A stretch of DNA of 64,000 bases from an uncultured Litoreibacter sp. (lineage in GTDB: Bacteria > Pseudomonadota > Alphaproteobacteria > Rhodobacterales > Rhodobacteraceae): contig CANNGL010000003.1 in NCBI GenBank assembly GCA_947504205.1, positions 310,001-374,000 of the forward strand. The letters run 5' to 3'. The notes below the pieces were generated by a model. It made no database searches. It saw nothing but the letters and a program-made list of their open reading frames with translations, and was not told the origin of the DNA. The position numbers and the translations under genes were made by a program. This document shows positions 55,622 through 63,894 of this stretch, piece after piece. Within the stretch, counting starts at the first letter, position 1; every line of letters begins with the position of its first letter.

Positions 55622-57073
55622 ATGAGTATCTCCAGTTCGCTGAACAATGCGCTTAGTGGCCTCACGGTTGCTTCACGCTCAGCGCAACTGGTTTCAGCCA
55701 ATGTAGCAAACGCAGCTACCGAGGGTTATGGCCGACGAGTTCTCTCGGTCACGGGCTCTGCGGTTACGGGGGCCGGACGAGGCGCCAGAGTTCTGGGTGT
55801 CGAGCGACTGGTAAATCAGTCTGCGATTGGTGATCGTCGGCTATCAGAGTCTGGTGTAGGTTACTCTGAAACGATGTCGCGCTTCTTTGCGAATCTGGAA
55901 GCCGCGATTGGCACGCCGGATCAAGCATCGTCGCTATCTGCGCGCGTTGCTGACTTAGAGGCATCTCTGATCTCGGCAGCTGCAGCGCCACAAAGTGTGC
56001 CCAAGCTTGACCAGGTTGCATTTGCGGCGGGTGAGTTGAGTGCAAAGTTCAATAATACATCGGACCAAATCAAGAACCTTCGCCAACAAGCTGATACCGA
56101 TATCGCGATCGCAGTCACTCAACTCAATACGGGTCTGCGCAATCTCGAAGCCATCAATGAACAAGTGATGAGAGCGCGAGCGACGGGTGCAGACGTTTCA
56201 GCCTTGTTAGATGAACGGCAAGTAGAAATTGATCAGCTTGCAAAGCTGCTACCGATCCGTGAGGTGCAGCAACCATACGACCAGATTTCTATAGTCACGG
56301 CAAATGGAACAACGCTGCTTGGGCCAAACGCGGCGCAGATCGCCTTTGCACCGACAGCGGTTATCGAACCCCATATGAGTCTGGCAAATAATCAGCTGAG
56401 TGGCCTTTCGATAAATGGTGCGGCGAGCCAAGCCGGCAACGCAAGCGCCGCCTTGGCTGGAGGCCGCATAGAAGCCCTGTTCAGATTAAGAGATCAATCC
56501 ACGGTCGAGATGCAGGCCGACCTAGATGCGGTGGCGCGTAATCTGATCGAACGATTTTCCGATCCATCGGTTGACCCGAGCGTTGTTCCCGGCCAGCCAG
56601 CTCTATTCACAGATCGAGGCGCGGCTTTTGACCCTCTGTTTGAGGTGGGTTTGGCAGGCAGGATTTCGCTGAATGTGGCTGCAGATCTGAATCAGGGAGG
56701 ACGCTCAACAGCACTTCGGGATGGGCTCTACGCTGCATCTGGACCGGCGGGAGACCCAGCGCTTCTTAACTCTATGCTAGAGGCTTTATTGGCCGTGCGT
56801 ACACCTACCTCAGGTAGTTTCGTCGGCGCCAACTCGGTGTCGACGCTGTCGACGTCGCTACTAACGCACGCCAGCCAAGCATTACAGCAACAAGAGGCGA
56901 GACTATCTTTTTCGCAAGGCAACTTAAGCGCGTTCGAAGAGATAATTGCACAAGATTCAGTTAATACTGACCAAGAATTGCAGTCACTTCTTCTGGTAGA
57001 ACAACTTTATGCGGCCAATGCCAAGGTTATCTCAACAGTAGATGAGATGCTTCAACAGATTTTGGGACTATAA
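55622..57073 (+). CDS. flgK: Hook-filament junction protein FlgK
   Basis: First junction protein (HAP1) at the hook-filament joint. The N-terminus SSSLNNALSGLTVASRSAQLVSANVANAATEGYGRR and the C-terminus (QSLLLVEQLYAANAKVISTVDEMLQQILGL) are typical. 483 residues, normal for alphaproteobacteria. A GGGAG site is eight bases before the ATG. Confidence 0.94.
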   Translation: MSISSSLNNALSGLTVASRSAQLVSANVANAATEGYGRRVLSVTGSAVTGAGRGARVLGVERLVNQSAIGDRRLSESGVGYSETMSRFFANLEAAIGTPDQASSLSARVADLEASLISAAAAPQSVPKLDQVAFAAGELSAKFNNTSDQIKNLRQQADTDIAIAVTQLNTGLRNLEAINEQVMRARATGADVSALLDERQVEIDQLAKLLPIREVQQPYDQISIVTANGTTLLGPNAAQIAFAPTAVIEPHMSLANNQLSGLSINGAASQAGNASAALAGGRIEALFRLRDQSTVEMQADLDAVARNLIERFSDPSVDPSVVPGQPALFTDRGAAFDPLFEVGLAGRISLNVAADLNQGGRSTALRDGLYAASGPAGDPALLNSMLEALLAVRTPTSGSFVGANSVSTLSTSLLTHASQALQQQEARLSFSQGNLSAFEEIIAQDSVNTDQELQSLLLVEQLYAANAKVISTVDEMLQQILGL

Positions 57074-57076
57074 ATC

Positions 57077-58087
57077 ATGAGCCATTTTGGAATTGGTGAT
57101 CTCGCTCAAAACGTTCTTACGAAGCAACGCAGTAGCACTCTGCAGGCGAACCTTCTGCGACTAACAGACGAGTTGTCGTCAGGAAGGGTCAAAAATCTGG
57201 GCGCTGCACTAAAGGGAGACTTTGGCACGCTCGGGCTCTTGGAACGCCAGCTCACTTTGCATGATGGTTATGCTGAAGCGCGTGCAAGTATGGACTTAAA
57301 GTTTACCGGAGCACAGACCGCCTATGACGCGCTGCTGTCAAAGACAAATGGCTTGGGCGCATCATTGCTATCCGCAATTGGTCTTCAGCAGCCGGGCCTT
57401 CTTGAACAGCAAGTTCAGATGGTCAGCGGTGGTTTTGATGAGGTGGTTCGAACACTAAACACCAGAATAGGCGACCAATATATTTTTTCCGGCGTGGAGG
57501 TGGGGACGCCACCGCTCCTCGATAGTGAAGTCATACTGGCGAACCTTCGCCTTGCCACTGCCGGCGCTTCAGACGCACGCCAGTTCATACAAACAATAGA
57601 CGATTGGTTTTTGGACTCATCTGGAGGTTTTGCAACCTCGGCATATCAAGGAGGAGCAGAACAGACCGTTCCGCTCAAGGTTGGAGAGGCTAAAGTTGTG
57701 AAGGACACAGCAACCGCCGCTGCTCTTCCCTTTAAACAAACCCTGAAAGAATTCGCCAAAATCGCGCTGATTGCCGAAGGTGCGTTTGCCTCACAAATGC
57801 AAGATCGAAACATGGTCATGACCTCGGCCGCTACCGGCCTTCTTGCCGCCCACGATGGCTTGGTCTTGAACGCCGCGGATCTTGGCAATCAACAAGCCCG
57901 GGTTGATTTGGCGGCAACGCAAGCAACAGCGACAAAGACAGTTCTAAACGAAGCACGGGCAAAGCTGCGCGAAGCCGATCCCTTTGAAACGGCAACAAAG
58001 TTGCAAGCGGTTCAACAACAGCTTGAGAGTTTGTATTTGGTGACATCCCGCAATGCGCGCCTCTCACTTGCGGAGTATCTGCGATGA
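57077..58087 (+). CDS. flgL: Hook-filament junction protein FlgL
   Basis: Second junction protein (HAP3), flagellin-like at both ends: LQANLLRLTDELSSGRVKNLG at the start and a C-terminal helix with LQQLESLYLVTSRNARLSLAEYL. 336 residues. It starts three bases after flgK and its stop overlaps the flgI start (ATGA). A flagellin gene itself is not in the window, and the place after flgK supports FlgL. Confidence 0.9.
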   Translation: MSHFGIGDLAQNVLTKQRSSTLQANLLRLTDELSSGRVKNLGAALKGDFGTLGLLERQLTLHDGYAEARASMDLKFTGAQTAYDALLSKTNGLGASLLSAIGLQQPGLLEQQVQMVSGGFDEVVRTLNTRIGDQYIFSGVEVGTPPLLDSEVILANLRLATAGASDARQFIQTIDDWFLDSSGGFATSAYQGGAEQTVPLKVGEAKVVKDTATAAALPFKQTLKEFAKIALIAEGAFASQMQDRNMVMTSAATGLLAAHDGLVLNAADLGNQQARVDLAATQATATKTVLNEARAKLREADPFETATKLQAVQQQLESLYLVTSRNARLSLAEYLR

Positions 58088-59190
58088 TCAAAAAGTTCTT
58101 TCACGCTCTTTGGTTTCTCGCGGTGGTTTTGCCCTCGGTCTCTGTTTCTGAGGTACGGCTCAAAGATTTGGTGGAGTTCGATGGCGTCAGAGGCAACGAT
58201 TTGATCGGCTACGGTTTGATTGTCGGCCTGAACGGGACCGGCGATGGTCTAAGAAACTCGCCTTTCACAGAGGAGATGATGTCAAGCATTCTGGAACGCC
58301 TCGGCGTAAATGTTTCGGGCGAAGATTTTCGCCCGAAGAATGTTGCTGCGGTTTTGGTCACCTCAGTGCTTCCTCCGTTTGCTCGTGCCGGCGCCCAAAT
58401 CGATGTGACCGTCGCAGCTATCGGCGATGCCAAGAGCCTGCTTGGGGGCACCCTCGTCATGACGCCGCTGAATGGCGCCGATGGTGAAATCTACGCTGTT
58501 GCGCAAGGTTCAGTCATCGCGGGTGGGCTGGCAGCCGAAGGAGATGCTGCAAGAGTGGTACATGGCGTGCCAACGTCGGGTATTGTTCCATCTGGAGCCA
58601 GAGTCGAGCGAGAGATTGGTTTCGAGCTTTCAGATCTGACCAGATTGCGTTTGGCTTTGAGAACACCGGATTTCACGACCGCAGAGCGCATTGAGAAATC
58701 TATTAACACTCAATTTCGCAGGCCGGTCGCGACAATGTTGGATGCAGGAACCGTAGAGCTAGACATCATAGCGGCGGGTGCGCGCTCAACCGCGCATGTT
58801 TTAAGCCGCATAGAAAACATCTTGGTTGAACCTGAGCGTCGTGCCCGGGTTATTGTTGATCAGAGATCGGGAACTATCGTCATGGGCGAAGATGTCAGAA
58901 TTTCACGCGTGGCTGTCGCACAGGGGAATTTGACGCTTACAATCGAAGAGGCACCTGAGGTCGTGCAACCAAACCCATTCGCAGCGGGAGACACAGTGGT
59001 GGTTCCCAGGACCAGAGCTGCAATTCAAAATGAATCTGGCAATGGTCTTGCAATGATTTCAGGTGAAACATCGTTGTCGCAGGTTATTGCAGGTTTGAAT
59101 GCGCTCGGAATTGCTCCAGGCGATATGATTGATATCCTCAAGAGCATCAAATCTGCAGGAGCTCTACATGCTGAGTTCGTGGTGCAATAA
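58084..59190 (+). CDS. flgI: Flagellar P-ring protein FlgI
   Basis: Periplasmic P-ring subunit around the rod. Signal peptide (about 1-22), then family segments NDLIGYGLIVGLNGTGDG, TSVLPPFARAGAQIDVTV and, near the C-terminus, LSQVIAGLNALGIAPGDMIDILKSIKSAGALHAEFVV. 368 residues. Last gene of the flgEKLI unit; convergent with the fliP unit 12 bases on. Confidence 0.95.
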   Translation: MIKKFFHALWFLAVVLPSVSVSEVRLKDLVEFDGVRGNDLIGYGLIVGLNGTGDGLRNSPFTEEMMSSILERLGVNVSGEDFRPKNVAAVLVTSVLPPFARAGAQIDVTVAAIGDAKSLLGGTLVMTPLNGADGEIYAVAQGSVIAGGLAAEGDAARVVHGVPTSGIVPSGARVEREIGFELSDLTRLRLALRTPDFTTAERIEKSINTQFRRPVATMLDAGTVELDIIAAGARSTAHVLSRIENILVEPERRARVIVDQRSGTIVMGEDVRISRVAVAQGNLTLTIEEAPEVVQPNPFAAGDTVVVPRTRAAIQNESGNGLAMISGETSLSQVIAGLNALGIAPGDMIDILKSIKSAGALHAEFVVQ

Positions 59191-59202
59191 ACTGATCGAT
59201 AA

Positions 59203-59673
59203 TCAGCCAGAGGTCTCTGACATCAGCGCCAAAACCTGTCGAGCGGTCGACGCGGGTAGCTTCCTGATCAGAGTCGTTCTTTCTACAGAACTCAATGCTG
59301 TCAAAGACTGAGAGATCAGTACCGGATGCTGACATTCAATTTCGTGACGCTGTTCATCAGTCGGCTGTCCGACCTTCAAGGCTTCTTTAGACTGGTCGTG
59401 GGTGTCTGCAGCCTTAATTGCCTTGCTGTCAGTCTTTTCTAAGTGTGCAATCAGCGAGCGTAGTGTTTCCGATAGTTGACCTGAATTGGCAGAGATGTCT
59501 CGCGTCGAACCAGCGCTTGGACACGACGAGGCTTGTTCTGCCAATCGCCGAAAAAAAGGATGTTTGGCGGATTTCGTGAAGTCTGGCCCCAGTAGCGTTA
59601 CAAGCATCTGAGCTCGCGAAGTCGCAAAGCCGACCTCAGCCGTTGATCCGTCTTCTGTCAAATTGTGCAACAT
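59203..59673 (-). CDS. Hypothetical protein at the end of the fliF-fliP operon
   Basis: A 156-residue, probably soluble protein from the ATG at 59673 (MLHNLTEDGST), which shares a base with the fliP stop (TGATG). It has two helical parts (LSETLRSLIAHLEKTD and ALSSVERTTLIRKLP) with a polar middle. I do not recognise it. Tight coupling to fliP suggests a flagellar role such as export or assembly, but that is inference. The frame can be extended to 59715, inside fliP. Confidence 0.75.
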   Translation of the reverse strand: MLHNLTEDGSTAEVGFATSRAQMLVTLLGPDFTKSAKHPFFRRLAEQASSCPSAGSTRDISANSGQLSETLRSLIAHLEKTDSKAIKAADTHDQSKEALKVGQPTDEQRHEIECQHPVLISQSLTALSSVERTTLIRKLPASTARQVLALMSETSG

Positions 59674-60404
59674 CAGAAATAGCTCCTTACAAGCGCGCCT
59701 GAAATCAATGTCCAACCGTCTGCAACCGCGAAGAAAGCAAGTTTGAATGGCAGCGCCACCATTGCAGGCGGAACCATCATCATCCCCATCGACATGAGAA
59801 TTGCGGCTACGACGAGATCTATGATCAAGAAAGGCAGGAAAACTAAAAAACCGATTTGAAAAGCGCGCCCGATCTCACTCAGCATGAAAGACGGAATCAG
59901 CAAGGATAGAGGTGCATCAACCGGCGGTGCGGCAGTGGAATAGTCGCGAAGTTCTGACAACTGCACGAATGTTTCGGGGCTGACGCGCGCGGCCATGAAT
60001 ACTCGAAAAGGCTCGATAGCTCTTGGAAAGGCCTCGGTCAGTGATAGCTGATTTTCAGAATACGGTTTCAAACCAGCCTCCCATGCTTCTCTGAACACCG
60101 GGTCCATCACGAAATAAGTTAAAAAAAGTGCCAGGCTAACAATCAACATATTCGGCGGCGATTGCTGCAGCCCAATCGCTTGTCTAAGGATTGACAAGAC
60201 AGTCACCACAAACGGAAAACAAGTGATCATTACGGCAAGGCCGGGGGCCAGGCTGAGGACGGTAATGAGAGCAAGTAACTGGAGGGCTGTTGCTGACAGC
60301 GAAGCATCAGCTCCAAGATCGATAGAAATATCCTGTGCCACGGCTAAGTCAGCACTTCCCATGAGTAAGATCACGACTGCCGAGATGATCGGCAGAAATT
60401 TCAT
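59673..60404 (-). CDS. fliP: Flagellar export-gate protein FliP
   Basis: Core subunit of the type III export gate. A cleavable signal peptide (about 1-23, ending AVAQ) precedes membrane segments with the family motifs VMITCFPFVVTVLSILRQAIG, PPNMLIVSLALFLTYFVM and FLPFLIIDLVVAAILMSMGM. 243 residues. The start overlaps the fliN stop (ATGA). Confidence 0.95.
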   Translation of the reverse strand: MKFLPIISAVVILLMGSADLAVAQDISIDLGADASLSATALQLLALITVLSLAPGLAVMITCFPFVVTVLSILRQAIGLQQSPPNMLIVSLALFLTYFVMDPVFREAWEAGLKPYSENQLSLTEAFPRAIEPFRVFMAARVSPETFVQLSELRDYSTAAPPVDAPLSLLIPSFMLSEIGRAFQIGFLVFLPFLIIDLVVAAILMSMGMMMVPPAMVALPFKLAFFAVADGWTLISGALVRSYF

Positions 60405-60688
60405 GAGTTCCTCTTGGGAGTCTCGCCCATGGCTGTGATCCTCACGCGAAGCCTGCCGTCTTCGATGTCCGGATCCTCTTCCAATATGCCGGTCGCAAAG
60501 AGCGTATCACCAATAAACAATTGAACATCGTCTGATATCGTTCGGTCCAAAGGCAAGACCGTTCCAGATGCAAACTGTAGTAAGTCGTTTATCGATGGCC
60601 GCGATGTGCCAACGCAAACTCGAAGTGACACGGCAATTTCGTTGAGCAACTGGCCATCAAAGCCATTTGGTAACTCGGTGTCATCCAT
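60401..60688 (-). CDS. fliN: Flagellar switch protein FliN
   Basis: C-ring subunit of the SpoA (SPOA) family that sets rotor direction. 95 residues; the core is LLNEIAVSLRVCVGTSRPSINDLLQFASGTVLPLDR. The start at 60688 is set by GGAGG seven bases upstream; a TTG at 60709 would precede that site. Overlaps the fliH-like gene by eight bases and fliP by four. Confidence 0.92.
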   Translation of the reverse strand: MDDTELPNGFDGQLLNEIAVSLRVCVGTSRPSINDLLQFASGTVLPLDRTISDDVQLFIGDTLFATGILEEDPDIEDGRLRVRITAMGETPKRNS

Positions 60689-61277
60689 GTTTGACCTCCT
60701 GATCTTCAAGCGCTTCGTAGAACTGCTCCACGCAGTTGGTTAGTTCTTGAATAGTGTGAGAGAGATCGATTTCAGCGCTGCCATCGGCATATTCGAAGAC
60801 GACTTGCAGATCCGTCAGCGAAGGCTCGGCCAAAAAAATTGCTGGCGGTGCCGGTGAATTTTTGCAGGCCTCCTGCAGCACATCTAGGGATTGAGGCGCA
60901 CACATTATTTTGAGTGGGGTCTCAAGTTCTTCCGCCAGGGCAAGTGTTTTTTCCGCCACCAACGGCGCTAGACTTTTTCTTGCGAGCTCGGGGAGAAATT
61001 TAGACGCAAGCTCTTCCAGAACGGGACGCATTGATACCAGAATGTGATTGCGTGCTTCGAAATAAGTGAAGCTGGCCTCTTGCAGTGCTTGAGACAGCTG
61101 TATCGACGCCTTTTTTTGGCGTGTTTTCTCCTCCGCAGCAGAATCCGACCAACCAGCTTGATAACCACGATCGTACTCAGCTCGTGATCGGCGGCGTAAT
61201 TCGAGGTTGCTGACAGACTCTAGACCGGCCTGACTCTGATCAGCGACAGAAAAGTCTTCGAGAAAATCCACGATCAT
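60681..61277 (-). CDS. fliH: FliH-like flagellar export protein
   Basis: A 198-residue protein with an N-terminal polar part, a helical middle (about 45-110, EEKTRQKKASIQLSQAL) and a C-terminal domain as in FliH/YscL, the regulator of the export ATPase FliI. The gene position between fliF and fliN and the coiled shape are the main support; sequence identity to well-studied FliH is low. Its ATG overlaps the fliF stop. Confidence 0.75.
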   Translation of the reverse strand: MIVDFLEDFSVADQSQAGLESVSNLELRRRSRAEYDRGYQAGWSDSAAEEKTRQKKASIQLSQALQEASFTYFEARNHILVSMRPVLEELASKFLPELARKSLAPLVAEKTLALAEELETPLKIMCAPQSLDVLQEACKNSPAPPAIFLAEPSLTDLQVVFEYADGSAEIDLSHTIQELTNCVEQFYEALEDQEVKHG

Positions 61278-62887
61278 GATTTCGCAGCTTGGTTAGGGTC
61301 TTCAATCCAGTTTCGAAGAACTGCAATCGTTTCCTCCTGCCTCTCTTCTATCAGAGACTTGAGCCGTTCCACCGGATCGGTTGGCGGAGCAAGCTGCGCG
61401 GAGCCAAGCGTTGTCGGATTGGCGCCCGTAAGCTGTCCGGCGACTTGGTTAGCATTTTCGCCTGATGGAGATGCAATTTCGCCAGTCAAGGCCCCGGCTT
61501 CGCCGCTGGTATCAAGCTGAGCAACGGTATTGGATGTGGAAGAATTGGCCAACAAGATTGGTCGAATTACAAATAGGCCTAGGGAAAGCACAACCAGTGC
61601 CGCGACCCCAATCTTTGCCATTCCCAGATAATCGAAACCTCTGCTGCTGATCCAAGCCAATTCTTCAAGACTGTTTTCAAGAGCGCCCTGACTGAGATCC
61701 ATTGAACGGATTGTGACAGCATCGCCCCGAGAGCTATCAAAGCCGATCGCAGATTTGACCAATTCTTCAAGCGACCCAAGTTCCTCCTCGGATCTTGGGG
61801 ACCAAACCTCTGCTCCGCTGTCGTCAATGCTGCGTTCGCCGTCAACGAGAACTGCAACCGAGATTTTCTTTACCGAGCCGGCAAGCTTATGAATTTCACG
61901 TTTGGTCTCAGAGATTTCATAATTGACGATTTCTCGCGTGTTAGTGTCTTCCGTCGAAGAGTCTCTTTCGGTGCTTTCGGTATCGCCTGTGGGCAAATTG
62001 CTTGCTACGGTAACACCTGCGCCGCCTTGATTTCGGCTATTGCTACTATTTTCTGTAGTTTCACTGCTGACGATCACCCTGCCATCCGGATCAAAGCGCC
62101 GTTCAACTATCATTTCATTTTCGGACAGTGTTTCGACATTGACCTCAACCACGGCATTACCCGTTCCTGTTCGAGCCTGAATAAGCCGTTGAACATTATT
62201 CTTAAGCAAGGTGGCGCGGTCATTGGCAGACTTTGCTAAGTCGCCATTGCCCTCCGCTTCCAACAGAATCCCTCGATCCGCGTCAATGATCGCGACTTGC
62301 TCGGGGACCATTCCTGCGACGGCCGCCGCTACCAGATACCTGATAGAATTTGCTGCTTCGTTGGAAATTGAAGCGCCAGATGACCGTAGCGAAACAGAAG
62401 CTGTAGCGTTTGAGGACTTGCGAAATGAGCTTGTTTTGGATTGTGCCAAGTGCACGCGCGCCGCTTTAATATTGGGGTTGGCTATGATTGTTCGCGCCAA
62501 TTCGCCTTCCTTCGCCCTGAGATAGGCGGCATCGAACATCTGAGACGTAGTGCCGAAACCAGTCAAGCTATCAAGCAGTTCGTACCCTTGAGGATTGTTG
62601 GTTGGCAGACCCTGAGCTGCGAGGGTTAAGCGAAGCTGATCGCGCTGGGACGCATCTACATAAACCGAATTACCCTTTATCTCATAAGCCACGCTTTGAG
62701 CGTCTAATGCACTTATGATGTCGCCTGCGGCTGATGGCTCTAGGCCACTATATAAGAGTGACATAGTTGGATGGGCGGCAGAGCGCGCCAGGAATGCTAC
62801 ACCTAATGCAGTGATCGCAATTGCACCTAGAAGTATGATGCGCCGGTTGAGGTCGAGCGAAGCCCAAGTATTTACTAGCGATTGCAC
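61274..62887 (-). CDS. fliF: Flagellar MS-ring protein FliF
   Basis: Builds the MS ring in the inner membrane, the base for flagellar assembly. Membrane spans lie near 17-37 and 440-460; the ring-building motif part (LLYSGLEPSAAGDIISALDAQ, ELARTIIANPNIKAARVHLA) and a Ser/Thr/Asn-rich loop (about 270-310) lie between. 537 residues. The start is GTG at 62885-62887 with GAAGGG seven bases upstream. No fliG follows it. Confidence 0.94.
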   Translation of the reverse strand: MQSLVNTWASLDLNRRIILLGAIAITALGVAFLARSAAHPTMSLLYSGLEPSAAGDIISALDAQSVAYEIKGNSVYVDASQRDQLRLTLAAQGLPTNNPQGYELLDSLTGFGTTSQMFDAAYLRAKEGELARTIIANPNIKAARVHLAQSKTSSFRKSSNATASVSLRSSGASISNEAANSIRYLVAAAVAGMVPEQVAIIDADRGILLEAEGNGDLAKSANDRATLLKNNVQRLIQARTGTGNAVVEVNVETLSENEMIVERRFDPDGRVIVSSETTENSSNSRNQGGAGVTVASNLPTGDTESTERDSSTEDTNTREIVNYEISETKREIHKLAGSVKKISVAVLVDGERSIDDSGAEVWSPRSEEELGSLEELVKSAIGFDSSRGDAVTIRSMDLSQGALENSLEELAWISSRGFDYLGMAKIGVAALVVLSLGLFVIRPILLANSSTSNTVAQLDTSGEAGALTGEIASPSGENANQVAGQLTGANPTTLGSAQLAPPTDPVERLKSLIEERQEETIAVLRNWIEDPNQAAKS

Positions 62888-62950
62888 GGCTAACCCTTCT
62901 GGTTGTTCGCGAACTGTTCTGGTCCGTCATTTCACTTAGAGGCATCAGGC

Positions 62951-62965
62951 TTAACAATCGGTTAG
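62951..62965. promoter_or_regulatory. CtrA-like motif between fliF and fliL
   Basis: TTAA at 62951-62954, seven bases, TTAG at 62962-62965: one mismatch to TTAA-N7-TTAA. It sits in the 125-base divergent gap, about 64 bases from fliF and 48 from fliL, placed to serve both promoters. Confidence 0.5.
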
Positions 62966-63012
62966 TCGATTGCCCGTTATAGGACAAAAAGTGAACGCAT
63001 TGAGAGATTCGC

Positions 63013-63507
63013 ATGTCCGACGAAAAATCAGAAGCAACTCCGGCGTCGAAAAAAGGCGGGAAGCTTGGCTTGATCATTGCTCTGGTGCTTGCATGTGGAG
63101 CAGCGGTGGGCGGGTATTATGTTGCTAACACTGGCTTGTTTCCGCCGCTGGAAACCACAAACGCAGAGCATTCGGACGATCATCAAGATAGCTCGTCAAA
63201 TCCAGCAGTAAGCGTGGCCTTCGTACCTATGCCACCGATGGTTGTGTCACTTGGCCAGGACGCAGCCATACAACTCAGATTTCAAGCACAGTTCGAAGTC
63301 GACCCATTTCGGCAAGAAGAGATCGAGCATCTGATGCCAAGAATACAAGATGTTCTGAACGGTTACCTTCGTGCCGTTGAATTGGACGTTCTGAAAAAAC
63401 CTTCTTCGCTCATTCGTATTCGCGCCCAAATGCTTCGACGCATCCAGCTGGTTTCTGGGCCGGGCTCTGTGCGTGATCTCTTGATAACCGAGTTTGTTTT
63501 TGGATAG
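63013..63507 (+). CDS. fliL: Flagellar basal-body protein FliL
   Basis: A stator-associated membrane protein. A short cytoplasmic tail, one membrane span (about 17-37) and a periplasmic domain with MVVSLGQDAAIQLRFQAQFEV and a C-terminal part ending DLLITEFVFG, all as in FliL. 164 residues. It is divergent from fliF and followed by a small membrane-protein gene three bases later. Confidence 0.92.
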   Translation: MSDEKSEATPASKKGGKLGLIIALVLACGAAVGGYYVANTGLFPPLETTNAEHSDDHQDSSSNPAVSVAFVPMPPMVVSLGQDAAIQLRFQAQFEVDPFRQEEIEHLMPRIQDVLNGYLRAVELDVLKKPSSLIRIRAQMLRRIQLVSGPGSVRDLLITEFVFG

Positions 63508-63513
63508 GCAGTG

Positions 63514-63894
63514 ATGGAAATTCTTTCTGACATTTTCTTGGGTGCAGCTGCGATCGGGGCTGCCTTCTATTGCATTGTCCTATCAAGAAAAATCTCGAAG
63601 TTAACAGGTCTTGATCAGGATCTCGGCGGCGCTATCGCGATACTATCGCAGCAGGTCGATGAGATGACTCGAGCTTTGGATGATGCCAAAACTGCGACGG
63701 ATGGATCCTCATCGGAGCTCGCTAGTGTCGCGGACCGTGCCGAAACCGCTGCGGCAAAGCTAGAACTTTTGATTGCGTCACTCAAAGACCCGGTACCTGG
63801 CACTGGTACGGCGCGCCCCCAGACCAGTGTCGACGCTGCTGAACCTGTGTTTCGACGCCATACGAAACAAGATGATATGGGCGTGCCGCAATGA
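63514..63894 (+). CDS. Membrane-anchored coiled-coil hypothetical protein downstream of fliL
   Basis: A 126-residue protein: one N-terminal membrane span (about 5-25), then a helical coiled-coil-like stretch (about 37-90, AIAILSQQVDEMTRALDDAKTAT-like heptads) and a polar tail. I do not recognise a family by name. Position between fliL and the next gene (ATGA overlap) marks it as part of a flagellar operon. Confidence 0.75.
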   Translation: MEILSDIFLGAAAIGAAFYCIVLSRKISKLTGLDQDLGGAIAILSQQVDEMTRALDDAKTATDGSSSELASVADRAETAAAKLELLIASLKDPVPGTGTARPQTSVDAAEPVFRRHTKQDDMGVPQ

